From Candidatus Gastranaerophilales bacterium (lineage in GTDB: Bacteria > Cyanobacteriota > Vampirovibrionia > Gastranaerophilales > Gastranaerophilaceae): a DNA stretch of 64,000 nt. This document shows, piece by piece, positions 27,486 through 34,107 of the stretch. A model generated the notes under the pieces. It saw nothing but the letters and a program-made list of their open reading frames with translations. It was not told the origin of the DNA and searched no databases. The stretch spans positions 29,350 to 93,349 of the forward strand of contig CALUVG010000005.1 of NCBI GenBank assembly GCA_944324165.1, written 5' to 3'. Numbering within the stretch: position 1 is the stretch's first letter; every line of letters begins with the position of its first letter. Made by a program: the position numbers and the translations under genes.

Positions 27486-27735
27486 TGTAGAAAACTTCAT
27501 ACCTTTCTGTAGAAAACTCATGAATTTTCTACATTTTGTTTTTTGTTTTATTGTTTAATTTGTTTTCTACATTTTATTGTTACTTTTTTCTACAAAATAT
27601 TCTACGACCTAAAGTCAATAATAACAATACTTTCACAAGCTTTTCTACAAATAAATTGATCTTATTATTACTACTATTTATTATAAATTATTTATTTTAA
27701 TAATTAATATATAATAATTAGCCGATTGTAGAAAA
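27486..27735. other. oriC: putative chromosomal replication origin (oriC) with seven DnaA-box-like nonamers
   Basis: Seven exact copies of TTTTCTACA (or its complement) occur at 27486-27494 (-), 27508-27516 (-), 27525-27533 (+), 27563-27571 (+), 27586-27594 (+), 27641-27649 (+) and 27727-27735 (-), plus a variant ATTCTACGA at 27599-27607. The nonamer differs by one base from the cyanobacterial-type DnaA box TTTTCCACA. An almost pure A/T block lies between the last two boxes. dnaN starts 165 bp downstream, as it does beside cyanobacterial origins. Hand counts suggest that GC skew changes around this point. Confidence 0.8.
27650..27720. other. AT-rich block, candidate DNA-unwinding element
   Basis: Bases 27661-27720 contain no G and only three C's. 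The left part is a run of TTA/CTA trinucleotides reminiscent of DnaA-trio elements. It lies between two DnaA-box-like nonamers. Confidence 0.6.
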
Positions 27736-27899
27736 ACTAAAATGCCAGAAAGAAGTGGATAAAACTTTTAATTATTCTGTTTGCATAAGTTTTTTGAATT
27801 ATTGTTTTAAAAGGTTACAATTTATTTCACCATAATGTTTTAATCTCTATTTTATATTATAATTCTATTAAAGGGAGATAAATTGAAAAGGAGCGTATT

Positions 27900-29021
27900 A
27901 TGAAATTTTTGGTTAAAAAAGAAGATTTATATAACGGAATAAAAATTGTAGAACGTGCAACCAGCATGAAAGCTTTGCAACCGGTACTTTTGAATATCTT
28001 AATAGAAACAATTGATAACAGTAAAATAAAATTGGTTGCTACAGATTTGGATTTAACAGTTATAGCTTATGTTGATGCCCAGGTAGAAGAATCTGGTAAA
28101 ATAACATTGCCTTCTAAAACGCTCAATGAGATAGTTTCAAAGCTAGGAGATAAACTGATTACTTTTGAAATGAATAATGATGAATCAAATGTTAATATTA
28201 CCTGCCAGAATTCAAAATTTGATATCATAGGTATATCAGCAAATGAATTTCCTCCGGAATTTTCAAATATAGAAATAAATGAAGAAAATGGCTTTGAAAT
28301 AGCTATTAAACCTTTTGTGAAAGCTGTGCGTCAAGCAGGTTTCGCCGCTGCAAGCTATGAAACAAGCAACCTTTTATCCGGAATTGTTTGTGATATTAAT
28401 GGCGATACTCTTGAAATTGCATCAACCGATGGTAACAGATTGGCTAGAGTAAGAGAAAAAATAGAAAACAAAGATAACAGAAATTGCCAGTTGATAATTC
28501 CTTCAAAAACTCTCAACGAATTTATAAAAATGAGTGCATTTTTAGAAGAAGAAACCGTTAAATTATATACAGAAAAAACAAAACTTATTATAAAGTCAGA
28601 AACAACAATTACCGTTTCAAGACTTTTGGAAGGTCAATTTCCTAAATATAATCAGTTAATACCTGCTGAAAGTCCGAAAACGGCAATTATTAATGTAACT
28701 CAAATGATTTCAGCCCTAGATCGTGTATCTATCATGGTTAATGATAAAACAAGTATCGTTAAATTAGAGTTTAGTGAAAATAGCCTTAAACTTACTGCTG
28801 ATACTCCTGATTCCGGTAAATCAGAAGAAAATTTGGATATAGATTATAAAGCAGAAGAGTTGACAATTGCTTTTAACTATAAGTATGTTCTTGAAGCATT
28901 AAAAAATATTGATGCAGATGAAGTTAAATTCGGGTTAAATACAAATCTTTCTGCAACCGTTTTGAAACCGAACAGTGAAGAAGATTTTGTTTGTTTAATT
29001 ATGCCGGTACAAATTCGATAA
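27900..29021 (+). CDS. dnaN: DNA polymerase III beta subunit (sliding clamp)
   Basis: At 373 residues the protein has the clamp's three repeated domains: an N-terminal KEDLYNGIKIVERATSMKAL, a middle AGFAAASYETSNLLSGIVCD with LASTDGNRLA-like sequence, and a C-terminal domain ending in LIMPVQIR (the typical .MP.R. ending). The clamp encircles DNA and tethers replicative polymerase. AAAGGAG lies 6 nt before the ATG, and TATAAT about 37 nt before it. It sits immediately right of the putative oriC; dnaA is not in the window. Confidence 0.97.
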   Translation: MKFLVKKEDLYNGIKIVERATSMKALQPVLLNILIETIDNSKIKLVATDLDLTVIAYVDAQVEESGKITLPSKTLNEIVSKLGDKLITFEMNNDESNVNITCQNSKFDIIGISANEFPPEFSNIEINEENGFEIAIKPFVKAVRQAGFAAASYETSNLLSGIVCDINGDTLEIASTDGNRLARVREKIENKDNRNCQLIIPSKTLNEFIKMSAFLEEETVKLYTEKTKLIIKSETTITVSRLLEGQFPKYNQLIPAESPKTAIINVTQMISALDRVSIMVNDKTSIVKLEFSENSLKLTADTPDSGKSEENLDIDYKAEELTIAFNYKYVLEALKNIDADEVKFGLNTNLSATVLKPNSEEDFVCLIMPVQIR

Positions 29022-29033
29022 GGAAAACGAAAA

Positions 29034-29438
29034 ATGTCTTTAAAAGAAGAAGCAGTTGAGTATTATATGAATGGCGGATATTCCTGCAGCGAGAGTGTTA
29101 TAAAAGCAGCTATTCGTGAAGGTTTGTGTGATAAATCTTTGCTTTCGGCGGCAACAGCATTTTCGGGCGGAATGTCATCCGGTTGTGTCTGTGGAGCTGT
29201 TGCGGCTGCACAGATTATTTCCGGTATGCACTTTGGGCGTGAAAATCAGTTCGGTAACGAAAATACAGCAAGAGAAAAGGCTGCTTTTATTGTGAATGAA
29301 TTCAAGAAAAAATACAAAGTGACATGTTGTAGAGTGCTTTCCAAAAACTTGGAAGGTATAGCAAGAAAGCAGAATTGTTCAAAATACGTTGCAGATGCAT
29401 GCGATATTTTGCAAAAACTTCTGGAAGTAAAGGTTTAA
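29034..29438 (+). CDS. C_GCAxxG_C_C family putative redox-active protein
   Basis: The 134-residue protein has GGYSCSESV near the start and SSGCVCGAVAAAQIISGM (residues 48-65), matching the GC-x-CGA-x-x-G motif that names the family, plus CC at residues 101-102 and further cysteines near the C-terminus. Members are predicted redox or metal-binding proteins and often accompany anaerobic metabolism. It lies 12 bp after dnaN and 1 bp before crcB, so it is probably co-transcribed. Confidence 0.85.
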   Translation: MSLKEEAVEYYMNGGYSCSESVIKAAIREGLCDKSLLSAATAFSGGMSSGCVCGAVAAAQIISGMHFGRENQFGNENTAREKAAFIVNEFKKKYKVTCCRVLSKNLEGIARKQNCSKYVADACDILQKLLEVKV

Positions 29439-29439
29439 G

Positions 29440-29814
29440 ATGCTGAATATTTTTGCTGTATTCATCGGAGGTGGAACAGGAGCTGTGCTCAGATATCTTG
29501 CGGGAGTTATGGCTGTAAAGGTGTTGAACGTAAGTTTTCCCGTATCAACTTTCGTTGTGAATATAGCCGGATGTTTTATTCTCGGATTTTTGTTTGCGTT
29601 ATTTGTTAACAAACCGGAGATTAATCCGGTTCTGAAACTTGCTCTGGGGGCGGGATTTTGTGGAGGGCTTACAACCTTTAGTACTTTTTCTTTAGAACTG
29701 TTTGAAATGTTTCGAAACGCACAATATATGCAAGTTTTAGTGTATTTAGTATCAAGTTTGTCCGTCGGAATTTTGGCGGTTTGGATTGGGGTGAACAGTG
29801 CAAAATTTGTATAA
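29440..29814 (+). CDS. crcB: fluoride channel CrcB/Fluc
   Basis: The 124-residue membrane protein has four helices and the Fluc hallmarks: GGGTGAVLRYL near the N-terminus (polar track Arg), FVVNIAGCFILGF (the conserved Asn), and GGLTTFSTFSLE (the Phe-box and sodium-binding Thr-Thr-Phe-Ser). It exports fluoride as a dual-topology dimer in the inner membrane. No fluoride riboswitch is visible because the gene is inside an operon. It overlaps the next gene by 17 bp. Confidence 0.94.
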   Translation: MLNIFAVFIGGGTGAVLRYLAGVMAVKVLNVSFPVSTFVVNIAGCFILGFLFALFVNKPEINPVLKLALGAGFCGGLTTFSTFSLELFEMFRNAQYMQVLVYLVSSLSVGILAVWIGVNSAKFV

Positions 29815-30646
29815 ATTTGACAGATTGAATTTTTTGACAGCCGGCATGCCTTTAGCTACGGGAAAAAGCAGTTACGGGCGTGCTTTTGAAATTCTTGAAG
29901 AAATGGAACTTGACGGCATGGAGCTGGAATTTGTTCATGGAGTCAGAATGTCAGAAGAAACCAGAGGGCTGGTGAAAAAAACAGCTAAGGATAAAAATTT
30001 ATTTTTAACAGCGCATGGACCATTTTATATTAATCTTAATGCAAAAGAGGATGATAAAGTTGACGCAAGTGTTCAAAGAGTTCTTGACACAGCGCAGGCA
30101 GCCTATGATACCGGAGCTTACAGTATAACTTATCATGCCGCATATTATTTAGGTGCGGATAAAGAGACTGTTTTTAATCAGGTTGTCAGACAGACAGAAA
30201 GAATAATAAAGACACTTGAACAGGCAAATATTAACGTATGGATTCGTCCGGAAACTACCGGCAAGGCTACTCAGTGGGGGGATTTGGATGAAGTTATAAA
30301 TTTGTCAAAAGAGTTTGAGCAAGTTTTGCCATGTATTGATTTTTCTCATCTTCATGCACGTTCTGTAGGTGAATATAATACTTATGATGAATTTGCTTTT
30401 ATTTTGGAGAGAATAGGAAAAGAGTTAGGTCAGTATGCGCTTGATAATTTTCATGCGCATCTTGCAGGAATTGAATATACAGCAAAAGGTGAACGACAGC
30501 ATTTGGTGGTGCAAGAATCAGATATGAATTATAAAGATCTTCTTAAGGCATTAAAAGCATTTGATATTAAAGGAGTTTTAGTTTGTGAAAGTCCGAATAT
30601 AGAAGAAGATTGTAAGCTGTTCAAAGATTATTATATGTCGTTGTAA
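29798..30646 (+). CDS. AP endonuclease family 2 / endonuclease IV-like TIM-barrel protein
   Basis: The likely start is GTG at 29798, preceded by GGGGTG at 6 nt. The 282-residue product is a TIM barrel with endonuclease IV-type metal-site elements: MELEFVHG, LTAHGPFYINLNA, TYHAAYYLGA, RPETTGKATQWG, PCIDFSHLHAR, and FHAHLAGIEYTAKGERQHL (residues 219-237). This resembles Nfo, which cuts DNA at abasic sites, though sugar-isomerase relatives share the fold. The overlap with crcB and the same strand as dnaN suggest one operon near the origin. Confidence 0.82.
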   Translation: MQNLYKFDRLNFLTAGMPLATGKSSYGRAFEILEEMELDGMELEFVHGVRMSEETRGLVKKTAKDKNLFLTAHGPFYINLNAKEDDKVDASVQRVLDTAQAAYDTGAYSITYHAAYYLGADKETVFNQVVRQTERIIKTLEQANINVWIRPETTGKATQWGDLDEVINLSKEFEQVLPCIDFSHLHARSVGEYNTYDEFAFILERIGKELGQYALDNFHAHLAGIEYTAKGERQHLVVQESDMNYKDLLKALKAFDIKGVLVCESPNIEEDCKLFKDYYMSL

Positions 30647-30671
30647 TAAATCCTTCATTTGGAGTATTTTT

Positions 30672-30699
30672 TAAAGTTTTATGTTGAAAATGTCGTAGT
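30672..30699 (+). promoter_or_regulatory. sigma-28-like promoter (TAAAGTTT-N12-GTCGTAGT)
   Basis: TAAAGTTT (30672-30679) and GTCGTAGT (30692-30699) are separated by exactly 12 nt, as at 6394. Confidence 0.55.
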
Positions 30700-30732
30700 T
30701 AAGCATGCAATTTATTATATTGAGGCATCCTT

Positions 30733-31095
30733 ATGTTTAACTCTGTAAATAATCCTTTTAACAGACCAATAGAGTCTTCTACTTCGTCTGATAGCAACCG
30801 GCAGCATCAGCAAGAGAAAAGAGAAAGCGAAAAAAAATACCTTGAGCAGGAAGAAAATGACGAAGTCAGACTTGGTGGACTGCCAATACTTACAGAAGAT
30901 GAAATTATATCTATGACAAGAGGTTATATAAATAATTTAAAGCAGGAACATGAAGATAACGAGAAGATTGTAAAGAAACTTGAGAAATATCTGGAGAAGT
31001 TTGATGTAAAAAAGTTTATGAAGAAAAATCCAAATTTAACAAGCCCTGATTTTTATATGGTAATGTATAATGAAACAGAATCGCTGGTAAAATAA
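30733..31095 (+). CDS. small acidic hypothetical protein, 120 aa
   Basis: The first 40 residues are a polar Ser/Gln/Glu-rich leader. The rest is helical, ending in a module FDVKKFMKKNPNLTSPDFYM plus a short helix. That ending is shared in pattern with the next gene's product (FDGARFIKMYGPFSSTAEIS), so the two are tandem paralogues. There is no signal peptide. TGAGG lies 8 nt upstream as a weak RBS, and the gene has its own sigma-28-like promoter. The function is unknown. Confidence 0.65.
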   Translation: MFNSVNNPFNRPIESSTSSDSNRQHQQEKRESEKKYLEQEENDEVRLGGLPILTEDEIISMTRGYINNLKQEHEDNEKIVKKLEKYLEKFDVKKFMKKNPNLTSPDFYMVMYNETESLVK

Positions 31096-31106
31096 CTTAA
31101 TACAAT

Positions 31107-31134
31107 TAAAGTTTTTACTAAAAAATTCCGTAGT
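31107..31134 (+). promoter_or_regulatory. sigma-28-like promoter (TAAAGTTT-N12-TCCGTAGT)
   Basis: TAAAGTTT (31107-31114) and TCCGTAGT (31127-31134) are separated by exactly 12 nt. Confidence 0.55.
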
Positions 31135-31168
31135 TTTACATGAGTACTTTTAAAGAAAGGACGGTAAT

Positions 31169-31552
31169 ATGGAAGTAAACAATGTATCAGGTGCCTACAC
31201 ATCAGCGGCAAAAGTCACAGAAACTGACGAAGATAAAGAAACCAAGAAAACACAAGAAGAAGAGGCAAAAGAAGCAAAAGTCAGTGAAAAAGAAGATAAA
31301 GACACGGTAGAGCTTACGGATAGCGATTATGATGAAGACGGGGTAGAAGAAAAAGCTAATAATTATGTTGCAAATTTATTGGCTAATCAGAGTCTGACAG
31401 AAGAATCACGTGCCTTAATTCAGCAATATATGAATACTTTTGATGGCGCACGGTTTATAAAGATGTATGGACCATTTTCCTCAACAGCAGAGATTTCGGC
31501 TGCAATGTATGCGGTAACATCGCATATGGTAAAATATCAACAGGATGAATAG
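31169..31552 (+). CDS. small acidic hypothetical protein, 127 aa
   Basis: AAAGGACGG precedes the ATG. Residues 15-65 are a highly charged Lys/Glu/Asp linker. The C-terminal 60 residues are helical and match the paralogue at 30733 (LTEESRALIQQYMNTFDGAR). Each of the two has its own sigma-28-like promoter, although only 73 bp separate them, which suggests independent control or an extra boost. An intrinsic terminator follows 8 bp after the stop. Confidence 0.65.
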   Translation: MEVNNVSGAYTSAAKVTETDEDKETKKTQEEEAKEAKVSEKEDKDTVELTDSDYDEDGVEEKANNYVANLLANQSLTEESRALIQQYMNTFDGARFIKMYGPFSSTAEISAAMYAVTSHMVKYQQDE

Positions 31553-31560
31553 AAACAAAA

Positions 31561-31584
31561 AGACCGGTTATAAACCGGTCTTTT
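31561..31584. terminator. intrinsic terminator
   Basis: Stem AGACCGGTT/AACCGGTCT with a 3-nt loop, followed by TTTT and preceded by AAAA. Confidence 0.85.
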
Positions 31585-31699
31585 GTATAATAATAATTAA
31601 ATAGCAAATTATAAATATTTTACAGCAGTATATTTGTGTTTGATCTAAATAGATGTCAGGCGGGATATCAAAAATTTCTGCTTGCTGAACATTTTAACA

Positions 31700-31918
31700 T
31701 TAAAATAATAGTAGATTTTTGATATCAGTATCCAAAATAATTGCCATGTTTAAAATTTTCAGGATAGACATATTTTCCTGCCCGCGTTCAATACGGCTTA
31801 TGTATTCTCTTGACACGCCGGCTTTTTCTGCGAAGAGTTCCTGTGTGTAACCTTTTCGTACACGTTCTGCTTTAATATTTCTACCCAATTGTTTTAATAA
31901 TTCATTGCTGTCATACAT
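31700..31918 (-). CDS. XRE-family HTH regulator divergent from a prepilin gene
   Basis: The 72-residue protein is a compact XRE (Cro/C1-type) domain: LGRNIKAERVRKGYTQELFA (residues 11-30), EKAGVSREYISRIERGQENM (recognition helix), and a short hydrophobic tail LLLF. It is divergent from the prepilin-like gene at 32010, with a 91-bp shared promoter region, so it may repress that gene and itself. Confidence 0.85.
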   Translation of the reverse strand: MYDSNELLKQLGRNIKAERVRKGYTQELFAEKAGVSREYISRIERGQENMSILKILNMAIILDTDIKNLLLF

Positions 31919-31938
31919 ATTAAATTTATTTTACTATA

Positions 31939-31967
31939 TTGACATATTTATTCCTGTAACCTATAAT
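31939..31967 (+). promoter_or_regulatory. consensus sigma-70 promoter of prepilin-like gene
   Basis: Perfect TTGACA (31939-31944) and TATAAT (31962-31967) are 17 bp apart. The spacer contains, on the minus strand, ACAGGAATAAATA; a near copy ACAGGAATTAATA occurs at 60011 in the other XRE/prepilin intergenic region. Confidence 0.85.
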
Positions 31968-32009
31968 TGCTATTAATGAGAATATATAAGTTACATTTTG
32001 AGGTGTATA

Positions 32010-32729
32010 ATGAAACAGAATATTGAGTTTGTAAAGAGATCGGATATTTGGACAGGAAAATTGACAGTAAAAGCTGCCTTTACACTTGCCGAATTATTAA
32101 TAACCCTTGTGGTAATCGGTGTGGTTGCAGTTATAACTATTCCCGGATTAGTCCAGAATTATAAAAAAACAGAATATTCTGCAAGATTGAAGAAATTTTA
32201 CTCAACTATGCAGCAAGCAATTCAAATGTCAGAAATTGATAACGGTCCTCTAGCAAACTGGGAGTTCTCATCTTCAAGCTATGATGAGGATGGAATTTAC
32301 TCTGAAACAAATTATCCTTATATGGATAACTGGATGAATAAATATCTTTTGCCATATATAAAATATGACAAATATGTTTTAGGGTATAATGAAATAAATG
32401 AAGATACAAATGAGAATACATACCATTTTCCCACTGTATATTTGAGTGATGGGTCAAAATTTTTTATAAGTAGAGGCGGATGCATGGATATTCGTTATGA
32501 TGTAAATGGGGATAAATATCCAAATAAAATTGGACGCGATATATTTTGGTATAATTTTTGTTGGAATTACGGAAATAACACAAAGGCTGGCTTTATTCCT
32601 TATTTAAAATATGATGTATTTTCACGTACAGAAGCTCTGCAGAAATGTCAAAATTCTCCTGTATATTGTTCAGTGTTACTTGAGTACGACTGCTGGGAAT
32701 TTAAGAAAGATTATCCATATAAGCTTTAA
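32010..32729 (+). CDS. type IV prepilin-like protein, 239 aa
   Basis: The ATG at 32010 follows GAGGTG by 6 nt. A 23-residue leader ends in VKA, then AFTLAELLITLVVIGVVAV, the class III prepilin helix with Glu+5; the -1 residue is Ala. The pilin domain carries YDVNGDKYPNKIGRD (residues 160-174), shared in pattern with other prepilins here, plus four cysteines near the end. It is transcribed from a consensus sigma-70 promoter, divergently from the XRE gene. It is probably a minor pilin or pseudopilin. Confidence 0.85.
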   Translation: MKQNIEFVKRSDIWTGKLTVKAAFTLAELLITLVVIGVVAVITIPGLVQNYKKTEYSARLKKFYSTMQQAIQMSEIDNGPLANWEFSSSSYDEDGIYSETNYPYMDNWMNKYLLPYIKYDKYVLGYNEINEDTNENTYHFPTVYLSDGSKFFISRGGCMDIRYDVNGDKYPNKIGRDIFWYNFCWNYGNNTKAGFIPYLKYDVFSRTEALQKCQNSPVYCSVLLEYDCWEFKKDYPYKL

Positions 32730-32751
32730 AATCTTACAGTAGGTCTACCTT

Positions 32752-34083
32752 TTACTTATTTTTTTCGCTGCGCTCGCGGATAGAAAGCCGTATCGGTGTG
32801 CCAAAAAAGCCAAAGGCTTCACGCAGCTTGTTTTCTATGTATTTTTTATAGTGATCTTTCATAAGATCAGCGTTGTTAGCGAAAATTACAATATGCGGAG
32901 GTTGAATTCCCGTTTGAGTAACATATAGTAATTTTAACCGCTTGCCTTTTGATGATTGCGGCGGATTTAGCATATAAGCCTCTTTTATGACTTTATTCAA
33001 CAATCCGGTTGAGACGCGCTTAGTACATTCTGCGAAAACTTCTTCTGCTTTATCAAAGATTGTGTGAATGCGTTGTTTTGTTAAAGCACTGATAAAAATT
33101 TTAGGCGCAAATTCTAAAAAAGGAATATCGTTTGTTATTTTTTTTGTAAATTCATTTATGGTATTAGATTTTTTGTCTTCAATCAAATCCCACTTGTTAA
33201 TTGCTATAATCAGCCCTTTGCCTGCTTCCGTTATAATTGATGCAATTTTTTTATCCTGATCGGAAATTCCTTCTGTTGCATCTATAACAAGCAATGCGAC
33301 ATCGCATTCTCTAATCGAGCGTATAGCGCGGTCAACTGCAAATTTTTCAACGCCGTAATCAACTTTTGCTTTTTTTCTAATACCGGCAGTGTCGATGATT
33401 ATGAATTCTTTATCTTTGTAAGTTACTTTGCTGTCAATGCTGTCACGCGTAGTACCTGAAATATCCGATACAATAACACGATTTTCATTTAAAACAGAGT
33501 TAACAATAGACGATTTTCCGGCATTTGGTCGTCCTACAATTGCTATTTTTATAATGTGTTCTTTGTCACTTTCCTCTATAACTTCAAAATCTTCTGTTAT
33601 AAGTTCAAGTAAGTCGCCAACACCGCCGCTTCCGTGAAGTGCAGAAATAGCTATAGGGTCTCCTAACGCAAGTCCGTAAAAGTCGTTTATCATCATTAAA
33701 GATGCAGGATTATCAATTTTGTTTACTGCAAGATAAACAGGCTTTCCTGACTGTCTCAATATATTTGCAATATCATAATCTACAGGGTTGGAACCTTCTT
33801 TTCCATCGACAAGAAATATGATTTTGTCGGCTTCTTCGCAGGCAATTTTTGCCTGATCGAAAATTGACAGCATAATTTCGTCTTCATCACCCGGTATAAT
33901 ACCGCCGGTATCAATCACGGTAAAAACTTTATTTTGCCATTCAACATCAAAATATATTCTGTCCCGCGTAACTCCGGGTAAATCGTCAACAATAGAGTTT
34001 CGTGAACCTACAAGACGGTTTACGAAAGTTGATTTGCCTACATTCGGGCGTCCTACTATTGCTACTACAGGTTTTCTTTCCAT
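32752..34083 (-). CDS. der: ribosome assembly GTPase Der (EngA)
   Basis: The 443-residue protein has two tandem GTPase domains, unique to Der. Domain 1 has VGRPNVGKSTF (residues 9-19), DTGG and NKID. Domain 2 has VGRPNAGKSSI near residue 182, DTAGIRKKAKV and NKWD. A C-terminal KH-like domain follows (RLKLLYVTQTGIQPP). Der acts in late 50S ribosome maturation. The -10 element TGATAATAT ends 7 nt before the ATG, so the message appears leaderless. Confidence 0.97.
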   Translation of the reverse strand: MERKPVVAIVGRPNVGKSTFVNRLVGSRNSIVDDLPGVTRDRIYFDVEWQNKVFTVIDTGGIIPGDEDEIMLSIFDQAKIACEEADKIIFLVDGKEGSNPVDYDIANILRQSGKPVYLAVNKIDNPASLMMINDFYGLALGDPIAISALHGSGGVGDLLELITEDFEVIEESDKEHIIKIAIVGRPNAGKSSIVNSVLNENRVIVSDISGTTRDSIDSKVTYKDKEFIIIDTAGIRKKAKVDYGVEKFAVDRAIRSIRECDVALLVIDATEGISDQDKKIASIITEAGKGLIIAINKWDLIEDKKSNTINEFTKKITNDIPFLEFAPKIFISALTKQRIHTIFDKAEEVFAECTKRVSTGLLNKVIKEAYMLNPPQSSKGKRLKLLYVTQTGIQPPHIVIFANNADLMKDHYKKYIENKLREAFGFFGTPIRLSIRERSEKNK

Positions 34084-34090
34084 AGTTTTT

Positions 34091-34099
34091 ATATTATCA
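34091..34099 (-). promoter_or_regulatory. -10 box of der, leaderless
   Basis: On the minus strand TGATAATAT ends 7 nt before the ATG at 34083. Confidence 0.6.
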
Positions 34100-34107
34100 C
34101 AAAAATA

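Larger units (their letters stand above)
27177..27899. other. 723-bp non-coding region before dnaN
   Basis: The region holds a hairpin (27232-27256), an inverted-repeat-bounded element (27314-27430), the nonamer cluster (27486-27735), and the dnaN promoter (TATAAT at 27858-27863). No frame with a credible RBS was seen. Confidence 0.7.
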
